From the NCBI RefSeq assembly GCF_016881065.1, contig NZ_WXYN01000016.1, positions 508,569 to 572,568 on the forward strand: DNA of 64,000 bases, written 5' to 3'. The stretch is from Planococcus soli. GTDB lineage: Bacteria > Bacillota > Bacilli > Bacillales_A > Planococcaceae. Positions 18,384 through 27,600 of the stretch are shown one piece after another (within the stretch, counting starts at the first letter, position 1; every line of letters starts with the position of its first letter). The notes below the pieces were generated by a model. That model was not told the origin of the DNA and made no database searches. It saw only the letters and a program-made list of their open reading frames with translations. Position numbers and translations under genes: made by a program.

Positions 18384-19513
18384 GAGTCGTTTTATCTGGA
18401 TACTATGGTTTTGACAATGTGGGAGACGAAGCGATTCTCTATGCCATTATCCATTCATTGAGAGAGTACCACCCAAGAATTGAAATTACAGTGTTATCAC
18501 ATAAGCCGGAACAAACGGCAGAAACCTATGGTGTAAATGCCATCAACAGATGGAGCCTGAAAGAAGTGCATGCAGCGATCAAGTCATCAGACGGCCTGAT
18601 CAGCGGTGGAGGCAGTTTGCTGCAGGATGAAACCGGACGCAAAAGCATCCCTTATTATGCAGGAGTCATGAAAATTGCCCAGCAGCTGAAAAAACCGGTA
18701 TTCGTCTACGCCCAGGGAATGGGACCCATTAACAGCAAGCTGAATCAGAGGATCGTCAAATATGTATTAAACTCCGTGAAACTGCTGACAGTGCGTGACC
18801 AGCAGTCCCAAGAACTTCTGGAAATAATCGGTGTTACCTCTCAAATTCACTTGGTTCCGGATCCGGTTATGGGCCTTGATGCAAGCGAATTTCACAGCAG
18901 CTGGCTCCAGCAGCAAAATTTCCAGAACAAAGTCATCACGATATCTGTTCGTGAGTGGGCAGGCCATGCTTATGCCTTCCAGGAAATCGCAGCTGGCCTT
19001 GATCAGCTGGCAAATAAAGGGCATGAAATCGTATTTGTCCCCATGCATGGAAAACACGATTTCCAAATATCTAAAGACATTGAAGGCTTAATGAAAAATA
19101 AAGCGCACATAGCACCGTTCGACAGCACAATCCAAGAAAAAATGGCCATCATCAAAGAATCCGATGTGCTGTTCGGCATGCGCCTGCACGCCTTGATTTT
19201 TGCAGCTGTCGGCTCTACGCCATTTGTAGCTTTATCTTATGACCCAAAAATCGATTCCTTTGCTGAAATTGCCGCACAGCCGGTCCTCGGCCACGTAGAG
19301 GCAGAAGATTGGAACGGCGATGACCTTGTACAAGCGATCGAGCGCATCCTCACAAACTACCCGGACGAGCTGGAGAAAATCACCGAAGCCGTTTCGCCGC
19401 TTCAAAAACGCGCAAACGCCACAGCACGCACCGTAATCGACGCTATTACAGCACCATCCGCCAGCATAGCATCGCTGGCATACCAAGCAAAAACTAAAGT
19501 TAAGAACCGATAA
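18380..19513 (+). CDS. csaB: Polysaccharide pyruvyl transferase CsaB
   Basis: 377-aa CsaB, which transfers pyruvate from phosphoenolpyruvate to ManNAc of the secondary wall polysaccharide, creating the ligand of SLH domains. Characteristic features: VVLSGYYGFDNVGDEAIL at the N terminus, ISGGGSLLQDETGR near 75, VYAQGMGPINSKLN near 110, HLVPDPVMGLD near 158 and FGMRLHALIFAAVG near 265. I chose TTG 18380, which overlaps the upstream TGA (TTGA) and has AGGTGG 5 nt before it; GTG 18371 would add three residues. It ends the operon, before a strong terminator. Seven SLH proteins encoded in this window are its probable clients. Confidence 0.93.
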   Translation: MRVVLSGYYGFDNVGDEAILYAIIHSLREYHPRIEITVLSHKPEQTAETYGVNAINRWSLKEVHAAIKSSDGLISGGGSLLQDETGRKSIPYYAGVMKIAQQLKKPVFVYAQGMGPINSKLNQRIVKYVLNSVKLLTVRDQQSQELLEIIGVTSQIHLVPDPVMGLDASEFHSSWLQQQNFQNKVITISVREWAGHAYAFQEIAAGLDQLANKGHEIVFVPMHGKHDFQISKDIEGLMKNKAHIAPFDSTIQEKMAIIKESDVLFGMRLHALIFAAVGSTPFVALSYDPKIDSFAEIAAQPVLGHVEAEDWNGDDLVQAIERILTNYPDELEKITEAVSPLQKRANATARTVIDAITAPSASIASLAYQAKTKVKNR

Positions 19514-19521
19514 ACAAAAAG

Positions 19522-19560
19522 ACTGTCCAAAGGGTTAAATCCCTTTTGGACAGTTTTTTT
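19522..19560 (+). terminator. Terminator of the tagA-csaB operon
   Basis: ACTGTCCAAAGGG pairs with CCCTTTTGGACAGT around a short loop and is followed by T8. Confidence 0.9.
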
Positions 19561-19597
19561 TAATTTGCTGTTACGAATGAGTTAGGATGCAAGTAGA

Positions 19598-19742
19598 GAA
19601 ATCGCTGCAGGCGGCCGCTTTCGGTGGGCATGGCCTCTGTCGTGCTCTTCGCTGTGTTCAGTCCAAGTGGATTTGGCTCATGTCGCTCTGTCGCTTCGCT
19701 CCGTCACTGCCCCGCAGGAGTTGCCGCCTTCCACGCTTTCTT
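19598..19742 (-). repeat. P5: long GC-rich Bacillales-type repeat (minus orientation)
   Basis: On the minus strand it begins GAAAGCGTGGAAGGCGG, passes AACTCCTGCGGGG and ends GAAAGCGGCCGCCTGCAG. This is the general plan of a repeat I know to be common in Bacillales genomes, whose ends pair into a long stem. Other copies are at 29269-29392 and 49159-49333. It is the leftmost piece of composite repeat locus A. Confidence 0.65.
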
Positions 19743-19832
19743 TTAGTTTTCTACATACAATATGAGGGGTGAATGGAAGCGTCACTGTTGGCTTTATTTT
19801 GAGAAGAACATAAGGAAGCGATGGGCACTTAG

Positions 19833-20321
19833 TGCTTTTCGCTTGCGAAAAGCAAGCATCTTGGAGGAGGGAAGCGGATTGCTGTTGGTTGGTGTTGCCA
19901 GTAAGTGACGGGGTGGATGCTTTTACCTCAACATTTCGTGTTTCTACCTGCACACTTTCTCTTCTTATCTTCACTTTTGCCGAGGCTACCTAAACGCTTC
20001 GAATTTCTACCTAAACCTTTTGCTCTCTTACCTGAACGTTCACCATTCTTCATCCAATTCGATTTTTTCCACAAAGTTCAAGCCCCTGAATGGAAGTTGT
20101 TCGCACCGCGAACAACCGGGAATAAGGAGAGGCGTTTTCTTGCCGAACTTCGCTCACAGAAAAAGAACCATATCTTTCCCCAAATCCATATAAGAAAGCA
20201 AAAGTGTGATGTAGAGAAGCAAAAGGGTGAGATAGAAACATCAATGCATCATGTAGAAACGACGATCTTTCATATAGCAGCACAAAAATCTCCTGTAGAA
20301 CTCACCGTCCGCTCAGCCACA
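19833..20321. repeat. Composite repeat locus A: P1, array, P2, opposing array
   Basis: Parts in order: P1 palindrome (19834-19853, loop TT). Then six CTACCTGAA-type units with the A of TAC at 19925, 19946, 19967, 19988, 20009 and 20030, all exactly 21 apart, so the motif is on the minus strand. Then central palindrome P2 at 20096-20116 (GTTGTTCGC-ACC-GCGAACAAC). Then six TGTAGAA-type units with T at 20191, 20212, 20233, 20254, 20275 and 20296, again exactly 21 apart, motif on the plus strand. The locus is thus a large inverted arrangement centred near P2. Long open frames here arise because 21 is a multiple of three. Confidence 0.85.
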
Positions 20322-20423
20322 CCAAGCGAAGGCGCGTGCCCTAACGCTGCCGAGCGATTCCAGAACTCCCCTCATTTTATCTACCCCAAAAAACATCAGA
20401 TGCTATCTGCGAAAACTCGCTAA

Positions 20424-20522
20424 GCTGAGGCGCATCAACGGAGGGGACGGAGCAATAAGACTGGCAGTGGTCCTCAGCTGCCTGGCTTATTGCGGGAGTC
20501 CTCTCCAGAGCGACCGAAGCGA
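20424..20522 (+). repeat. P3 hairpin element, copy A1
   Basis: Starts GCTGAGGCGC and ends CGACCGAAGCGA. An outer stem (GGAGGGGAC with GTCCTCTCC) encloses an inner stem of AATAAG...GGCAG with CTGCC...CTTATT. First of six near-full copies in the window (others at 20667, 28316, 28494, 34656 and 55029). Confidence 0.85.
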
Positions 20523-20666
20523 CTTAAGAAACCTACCAAAAAAATTCCCACTACACAAAACTTCAGTAGCGAAGGCGCGTGCACTAACGCTGCCGAGCGA
20601 TTCCAGAACTGCCTTCATTTTATCTACCCTAAAAAACATCAGATGCTATCTGCGAAAACCCGCTAA

Positions 20667-20765
20667 GCTGAGGCGCGTCAAAGGAGTGGACGGAGCAATA
20701 AGACTGGCAGCGTTCCTCAGCTGCCCGGCTTATTGCGGGAGTCCTCTCCAAAGCGACCGAAGCGA
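20667..20765 (+). repeat. P3 hairpin element, copy A2
   Basis: Second tandem copy. Outer stem GGAGTGGAC with GTCCTCTCC; inner stem AATAAGACTGGCAGC with GCTGCCCGGCTTATT, one A/G mismatch at the same place as in most copies. Confidence 0.85.
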
Positions 20766-20794
20766 CTTTAGAAACCTGCCAAACTTATTCCAAA

Positions 20795-20829
20795 TAAAAA
20801 AGGCATTCCCCAAACTAAAAGGAATGCCT
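20795..20829 (-). terminator. Terminator of the acyltransferase gene
   Basis: Minus-strand stem AGGCATTCC / GGAATGCCT with an 11-nt loop followed by T6. Confidence 0.85.
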
Positions 20830-20835
20830 CATAAC

Positions 20836-21978
20836 CTATGCTTTTGCTTCTTTCGTCTTTCGTGGTTTATTAAACACGCGGTTGCCTTGGCCAAAGACAA
20901 TCCAGCTGTGCGGTACAAACTCATAGAAGAAACGAACGATCAGCCAACTGCTGAAGAACGTCGCCGCAAATGTGAACAACTGCCACGAATGGAAAATCAA
21001 CGGTTCTCCGCTAGGCAGCATTTGCCGCAGGAACAACAGGAAGAGCGGGTGGATCAAGTACATGCCGAATGATACGGCGCCGATTTCGGTCAGGAACATC
21101 TTGAATTTCGGCACATTCCATTTCTGGATAAAGTGAACCGTGATAAAGATCACCGCAGCAGCAAAAAATGCATGCGTGCTCCAAGCAAACTCAAGCAGCC
21201 GGTTGCTGTAGCTGCCTTGCTGGGTGCGAATCATGAACATCATGCCTACATACATGAAAATCGAAGCTCCGTAGCCGATGAAAATTCCGGCAAGCACAGC
21301 CCAATGTTTCCGCCAATCATGGATCCAGGCGGCGATACGTTCATAATAGACGCCAAGGAATGCCCCGAAAAAGTAGAACATGAAATAGGACAAGGCGATT
21401 GAATTTTTTGCCGTCACCTGGAAAATTTCCGCGTTCATGGTGACCCATGTCCATTGGATGATAATCCCGAGGATGATGGCATACTTGCGGACAAACTTGA
21501 AGCGTTTGAACAAATACAGCAAGAACGGGAACATCAAGTAAAATTGCACACTGACAAAAACAAAATACAAATGGGTATGCGCTTTGCCTGTCGCAAGGGC
21601 GGTCAGGAAGCTTGTAATCAGCGTGGGGAAATCCACAAACGTATCATATAAGTTCAATTTCAATACATAATAAAAGACCGAAAAGACAATATAAGGAACA
21701 AGAATATACAACAGGCGCTTCTTATAAAACTTTTGGAATAAGTTCACCGTCAAGTCGCGGTGATAATAGGTATAGAACAAGATGAAGCTGCTCAGAAAAA
21801 TAAATGTCGGCGTGCCCAACTTTCCGGCGATGTTGAAAAAATTATACAAGGCGAAGGGAAGGGAACTCGGATCGCTTCCGCCTAGGCCGGTGGAAGAGGA
21901 ATGGACAGCAAACACACCAAACAAGGCAAGGGCTCGTGCATACTGGACTTCATTCAGATATTTACGGGATAAATTCAT
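20836..21978 (-). CDS. Membrane acyltransferase (Acyltransf_3 / OatA-like without SGNH domain)
   Basis: 380-aa integral membrane acyltransferase with about ten hydrophobic segments. The N-terminal EVQYARALALFGVFAVHSSST carries the R-x10-H signature of the acyltransferase-3 family, which moves acetyl or other acyl groups from a cytoplasmic donor onto extracellular carbohydrates. No fused SGNH domain. Adjacent to the csaB operon but on the opposite strand; it could modify the wall polysaccharide, but this is a guess. ATG 21978 has AGGTGATC upstream. A related gene lies at 46686. Confidence 0.85.
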   Translation of the reverse strand: MNLSRKYLNEVQYARALALFGVFAVHSSSTGLGGSDPSSLPFALYNFFNIAGKLGTPTFIFLSSFILFYTYYHRDLTVNLFQKFYKKRLLYILVPYIVFSVFYYVLKLNLYDTFVDFPTLITSFLTALATGKAHTHLYFVFVSVQFYLMFPFLLYLFKRFKFVRKYAIILGIIIQWTWVTMNAEIFQVTAKNSIALSYFMFYFFGAFLGVYYERIAAWIHDWRKHWAVLAGIFIGYGASIFMYVGMMFMIRTQQGSYSNRLLEFAWSTHAFFAAAVIFITVHFIQKWNVPKFKMFLTEIGAVSFGMYLIHPLFLLFLRQMLPSGEPLIFHSWQLFTFAATFFSSWLIVRFFYEFVPHSWIVFGQGNRVFNKPRKTKEAKA

Positions 21979-22096
21979 CGGATCACCTGGCTTTCTAAAA
22001 TCTGGCGCTGCTTTGAAACAAGCACATCACCTATCATAACACGTTTAGAGTTCTGGGAAGAGTCCAAGCTTTGTAAGACTTTTGCTCTATGAATAT

Positions 22097-22113
22097 TGTT
22101 AAGGAATTGTTAA
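22097..22113 (-). promoter_or_regulatory. Candidate PhoP box before the SLH-5'-nucleotidase
   Basis: On the minus strand TTAACA-ATTCC-TTAACA matches two PhoP hexamers TT(A/T/C)A(C/T)A with the usual 5-bp spacer, in the 311-bp AT-rich gap (21979-22289) before a secreted phosphate-releasing enzyme. The orientation is opposite to the gene, which lowers confidence. The rest of the gap shows no other clear signal. Confidence 0.4.
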
Positions 22114-22289
22114 ATTATTAGTAAAGTTCCAAATATTCTATTGTTGAATAAATTTCGTCATGCTAAACTTAAATTGAATGATTGCGCTTACTGATTAAAC
22201 GGGCCTTGCCCGTTTCTACTAGCTCCAGCTCCAGTGAGCCAGTCCAGCATAGGCTGCAATTGCTCAAAAATTCTAAAGGATGGTGTCGA

Positions 22290-24464
22290 ATGAAGGGGAA
22301 AATGTTTAAATCAGCAATCGCTGTTGCGCTGACTGCAAGTGTGGTCGGTGTCCAATCACCACAAACAGCCAGTGCGGCAGAAGGAGATTTTGAACTGACG
22401 ATCATGCACACGAACGATACGCATGCAAACTTGGACAAAGTCGCCAATCGGGCAGCTCTAGTGAATAAAATCCGTGGAGAGCAACCGAACAACTTATTGC
22501 TTGATGCAGGGGATGTTTTTTCTGGAACACTTTACTTCAATACCTTTGAAGGGCAGGCAGATTTGCCGTTCATGAATTTGATGAAATATGACGCTATGAC
22601 TTTCGGGAACCATGAATTCGATTTAGGATCAAGCGAACGCGGCCATCAATCTCTTGCTGAGTTTGTCGAAGGCGCTGACTTTCCATTCGTAGCAGCGAAC
22701 GTCGACTTATCAGCAGACGAAAATATGGGCGGACTTCAAAACGAAGTCTACACAGCAGACTATAACAACGGTGAGGTTTATAACGGCATCATCAAGGAAA
22801 TTGACGGCGAACAAGTCGGCGTTTTCGGTTTGACTACTGAAGAAACAGCTTCTATTTCAAGCCCTGGAGACATCACTTTCTCCAACTACATCGAAGCGGC
22901 TGAAGAAGCAGTAGCGGCATTTGAAGAAGCGGGCGTCAACAAAATCGTCGCTTTGACGCATATCGGCTTTAACGATTCAGCGGAATTCGATAACGATCAA
23001 TTGCTGGCAGAAGCGGTTGAAGGCATTGATGTAATCGTCGGTGGACATACGCATGTGAAACTGGATGCACCTTTTGTATACGAAGGAAACACAGATCCGA
23101 CAGTAATCGTGCAGGCAAACGAATACAATAAATTCCTCGGCCAATTGGATCTGACATTCAATGAAGAAGGCGTTATCACGTCTCACGCAGGCCAGTTGCA
23201 TGACGTGAACGCAGAAGACATCGTTCCGGATGCTGAAGCAGCTGAACTTCTTGCTCCATTTGCAGAAGAAGTGGCAGAAGTGAAAAACCAGTCGACAGAA
23301 GCATCTGCTGAAATTTTCCTTAACGGCGGACGCAACGAAGGCGGCGTTCGAGCTTCTGAAACAAACCTTGGAAACTTGATTACGGATGGCATGCTGGCAA
23401 AAGCCAAAACCATTGATTCTGACACAGTAATCGCTCTTCAAAATGGCGGCGGTATCCGTGCATCAATCGATATCGGCGACATCACAGTAGGTGAAGTATT
23501 GACAACAATGCCATTTGGCAACGCGTTGGCAATCATGAACCTGACTGGCCAAGAGCTGAAAACGGCACTTGAACACAGCGTACGTCTTTTCCCAGAGGAA
23601 AACGGCGGCTTCCTTCATGTAGCTGGTTTGGAAATGACATTCGATCCAGATGCAGCAGCGGGATCACGTGTGACTTCTGTCAACATCAAAACAGGAGATA
23701 CAATGACGCCATTGGATTTGACGGCAAACTACAAAGTTGCCACAAACACATTCACGGCTAAAGGCGGCGATGGTTTCACATCATTCGGAGAAGCTTATGA
23801 AGATGGCCGAGTAAGTGAGCCAGGAAACATTGATTACGAAATGTTTATTGACCACATCCAATCATTGGACAGCGTGAAACCGATGCTTGAAAACCGCATC
23901 AGCCCAGAGATTCCATACACGGATGTGAACATGGAAAACTGGTCAGCACCATATATCACGGATGTCTTTAACCGTGGCCTTATGACCGGGAAATCAGATA
24001 CAATGTTCGCGCCACAAGAAACGCTGCCGCGCTGGCAGGCAGTGCTTATCTTGAACCGTATGTTGGGTGTAGAAGATATTGAAAATGCACCGGCTTCACC
24101 GTTCACGGATACGAAAGATCTTCCAGGAACTTTGGCAAAACAGATTGATGCAGCGTATGCAGCAGGCATGATCAACGGTGTTACTACAACGAAGTTCAAT
24201 CCAAGAGCTAATATCTCGCGTGCTCATTTTGCGATTATTTTAAATCGCGTATATGAAAACGTAAACGGCGACTACGAAGTCACTGATTATGCAGATTACA
24301 GCGACTATGGCAATTACAATGCAGAAACAAAAGAAGCGATTACGATGTTGGATGAACTGGGAATCGTTGAAGGCTATAACGGCAAATTCAGACCGGCTGC
24401 ATTCACATCACGTGCAGAAACTGCTAAAATGATTTCTATTTTCGCACCATATGTTCAAGAATAA
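22290..24464 (+). CDS. SLH-anchored 5'-nucleotidase / 2',3'-cyclic phosphodiesterase family protein
   Basis: 724-aa secreted metallophosphoesterase. Signal peptide ends TASAAEG. The N-terminal calcineurin-like domain has MHTNDTHANL, LLDAGDVFSG, FGNHEFDLG, ALTHIG and GGHTHVKL; the 5'-nucleotidase C domain has LQNGGGIRASIDIGDITVGE. Three SLH domains follow (about 550-724), with unusual motif positions PRWQ, SRAH and SRAE. It should release phosphate from extracellular nucleotides at the cell surface. ATG 22290 (AAAGGATGG upstream) or ATG 22302 (AAGGGG upstream) are both possible starts. It precedes an SLH nuclease whose SLH triad resembles its own. Confidence 0.88.
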   Translation: MKGKMFKSAIAVALTASVVGVQSPQTASAAEGDFELTIMHTNDTHANLDKVANRAALVNKIRGEQPNNLLLDAGDVFSGTLYFNTFEGQADLPFMNLMKYDAMTFGNHEFDLGSSERGHQSLAEFVEGADFPFVAANVDLSADENMGGLQNEVYTADYNNGEVYNGIIKEIDGEQVGVFGLTTEETASISSPGDITFSNYIEAAEEAVAAFEEAGVNKIVALTHIGFNDSAEFDNDQLLAEAVEGIDVIVGGHTHVKLDAPFVYEGNTDPTVIVQANEYNKFLGQLDLTFNEEGVITSHAGQLHDVNAEDIVPDAEAAELLAPFAEEVAEVKNQSTEASAEIFLNGGRNEGGVRASETNLGNLITDGMLAKAKTIDSDTVIALQNGGGIRASIDIGDITVGEVLTTMPFGNALAIMNLTGQELKTALEHSVRLFPEENGGFLHVAGLEMTFDPDAAAGSRVTSVNIKTGDTMTPLDLTANYKVATNTFTAKGGDGFTSFGEAYEDGRVSEPGNIDYEMFIDHIQSLDSVKPMLENRISPEIPYTDVNMENWSAPYITDVFNRGLMTGKSDTMFAPQETLPRWQAVLILNRMLGVEDIENAPASPFTDTKDLPGTLAKQIDAAYAAGMINGVTTTKFNPRANISRAHFAIILNRVYENVNGDYEVTDYADYSDYGNYNAETKEAITMLDELGIVEGYNGKFRPAAFTSRAETAKMISIFAPYVQE

Positions 24465-24470
24465 AAGTTA

Positions 24471-24516
24471 ATAAAGGCATCTTTGCTGCCGGCAATTCCA
24501 GCAGTAAAGATGCTTT
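24471..24516 (+). terminator. Terminator after the SLH-5'-nucleotidase
   Basis: GGCATCTTTGCTG pairs with CAGTAAAGATGCT (two wobbles) around a ~17-nt loop and is followed by TTTT. Confidence 0.7.
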
Positions 24517-24680
24517 TCTATGAATTTTTTTGGTCTTACATTGGATAAGTTTGTAAAAAATATTTCGTCTATATAAATAATTGGTTATTAAATTAAAAAT
24601 TACATTTTTTTGATGATAAAAACCTATTTTTTATTGTACAATTACAGCATAACCAACTACCCCACTAAGGAGTGAACAAT

Positions 24681-27600
24681 TTGTCCAAACATGCATTCAG
24701 CAAGATTTTATTGAGCCTTGTCCTGGTATTGTCCGCAATGCTGCCATATATGGCGACAACGGCAAATGCTGCAGAACCGATTACGGTTACTGAAGCGATT
24801 GCGAATAACTCAGGTTCGGCCACGGTAAAAGGATTTATTGTTGGAACAGCTACCAGCGGCACCAATTACGATCAGGAAGCACCTTTTACATCTGCTACAA
24901 ACTTGGGTCTTGCCGATTCTCCGGATGAGACGGATCCATCGAAAATCCTTCCGGTTCAATTGCCGACAGGAGCTACACGTGCAGGATTGAACTTGGTCGA
25001 CAACCCGACCAACTTTAAAGCTGAAGTTACCATCACTGGAACTTTAGGCGCTTATTTCCAAGTTCCAGGACTACGCTCGGCATCAGCTTTCACAATCGAA
25101 TCTGAAGGCGAAGCACCACCCGAAGCAACTGTCGTTGAGTCATTGGCAGAAGCCCGTACGATGGAAGGTGAACTGATCCAGGTTGACGCAACCGTAACAA
25201 CCGGAACAGGGTTCTGGGGCGGCAACGCATTTTACGCACAGGACGATACAGCCGGAATTTACGTCTATACGTCGAGTGCAGCAGTTGCACCAGGAGACAT
25301 CGTTCGTTTAACAGGTACGGTTTCCGAGTACAGCGGCGAATTGCAGCTGCAGCCGAACACGGTAGAAGTTTTGTCTTCGGACAATGAAGTACCGGCAGTC
25401 CAAACAGTCGAGCCAGCCGGTGTCAATGAAGACACACAAGGCGAGCGCGTAGCACTGCAGAACGTAACCATCACCAATCTTCAATCGGTAAACGATTACG
25501 GTACGTTCGAGTTTTCGGCTCTTGCTGAAAACGGCGAAGCGATCACAATCCGCAACGATAACCGCAACGGACTGACATTTGAACAATTCACGAAACAATA
25601 CAAAGAAGGCGATTTGATTCATGTAAACGGAATCGCTTCGAAATTCAATGATTCTTACCAAGTGAAAACACTTGGCTTTGACAGCTTTGAACTTGTCAAC
25701 AAACCGGCAGTATACGCCGATATTTTCCCAGGCGTTGTTTCAGAAGGGGCTGAAATTACATTAGCTTCCGGCTGGGAAGATGCACATATTTATTACACGC
25801 TTGACGGCTCAGCACCTACTGCCGCCAGCACAGAATATACAGCTCCAATCGTCTTGACAAAAGACACAGCGATCAAAGCAATCGCGGTCACTGACGAAAC
25901 ATCCGATGTGTTTACATTCGAATACACGGTCTTGAAAACAGGAGACTTGAAAATCCGTGACATCCAGGGCGATGGCCATTACTCAGATTACGAAGGCGTA
26001 GCCGTCAATGAAATCGTCGGTGTCGTCACGCATCTTTACAACTCGGCAAACTTTGTTATCCAGGACGTTAACCCGGATGACGATTTGACGACTTCAGAAG
26101 CATTGATTGTCAACAAAGCATCAAACGGCCTTCAAGTCGGTGACCTGGTAACGGTCAACGGAACGGTGGAAGAACATTTCCAGGAAGGCTATTCAGATAT
26201 GAGAGACAATGACCTGCCGATCACGCGCATCCGCGCAACTGATGCAGTGAAAACAGGGACGGCTCCACTTCCTGAACCGATTGTCATTGGAGAAGATGTG
26301 CAACCGCCATCTGAAATTATCGACAACGATGGTTTGACATCTTTTGATCCAAAAGAAGACGGCATCGATTTCTGGGAATCACTTGAATTGATGCGTTTGG
26401 CTGTACCGAACGCACAAGTCGTTGGACCGCAAAACTACGGCGAAGTGGTTGTCGTAGCGGAAAACTCACCGAACACGGAATTCCACAAACAAGGCGGAAT
26501 CCTGATCTCGGAAAATGATTACAACCCGGAACGCATCACCGTCGATTTCGACAATGAAGACTTTGTAGCCAAAGCGGGCGACTCGTTCAACGGCGACATC
26601 ATTGGCGTCATGGGCTTCGGCTTCGGCAACTACAAGCTATGGGCGGAAGAAACGGATCTGCCGCAGCTGACAGACGGCGGAACACAGCCGGAACAAACAT
26701 GGATTGAAAACAAAGAAGATGAATTGACTGTAGCGGCTTACAATGTAGAAAACTTTTCTGCAGACCCTAGCCATACATCAGACGCAAAAGCACAGCGCAT
26801 TGCAGAATCATTCGTTGATGACCTGAACTCGCCTGACGTAATCGTTATGGTAGAAGTACAGGATACTGACGGCCCGATCGCTTCAAACGACAGCGATGCG
26901 ACAGGAAGCTATGAGCGTTTAATCGAAGGCATCGAAACAGCAGGCGGCCCGACTTATGCCTGGACTGACATTGCACCTGAATACAACAAAGACGGTGGAC
27001 AGCCAGGCGGGAACATCCGCGTCGGCTACCTGTACAACCCTGAACGCGTAACACTTTCAGAAGGAACAAAAGGCACAGCAACCCAGGACAACTCATGGGT
27101 AGACGGCGAACTTGCCTTGAACCCGGGTCGCGTCCAGCCGATCGCTATGCCGAACACCCGCAAACCGATCGCTGCACAATTTGAATTCCAAGGTGAGCAA
27201 GTTGTTGTCATCGGCGCCCACTTGAACTCAAAAGGCGGAGACCAGCCTCTGTTCGGTCAGAACCAGCCGCCAGTACTTGGCTCTGAACCTGAGCGCATCG
27301 AGTTGGCTAAAGCCATCAACGGTTTTATCGCTGATGGGCTTGAGCAGGATCCAGACTTGAACGTCATCGTTGCAGGCGACATGAACGATTTCGAATTCAC
27401 ACCGGCAATGAAAGCACTAAAAGGCGATATTTTAACGAATAAAGTCGAAGACGTGCCAGTTGAAGACCGCTACTCTTATTATTACCAAGGCAATTCGCAG
27501 GTTCTTGACCACTTGTTGGTAACAAACAATTTGGCAGACCGCACGGAATTGGACATGGTCCACATCAATGCAATGTTCATGGAACAGCATGGCCGCGCAT

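Larger units (their letters stand above)
20325..20810 (+). repeat. 243-bp tandem duplication carrying elements P4 and P3
   Basis: Segment 20325-20567 (AGCGAAGGCGCGTGC... onward) is repeated at 20568-20810 with few differences. Each copy holds the conserved P4 stretch (GGCGCGTGC, CGCTGCCGAGCGATTCC), about 55 bp of spacer, and one P3 hairpin. Confidence 0.8.

Noticed and set aside
19905-20423. 172-codon open frame with heptapeptide-like repeats (FLPKPFA, LLPERSP)
   Set aside because: The frame is open because the 21-bp array is a multiple of three. No ribosome site, no codon bias, and locus B and C equivalents shift frame through indels.
20467-21072. 201-codon plus-strand frame
   Set aside because: It crosses P3 hairpins and then runs antisense to the well-supported acyltransferase gene.
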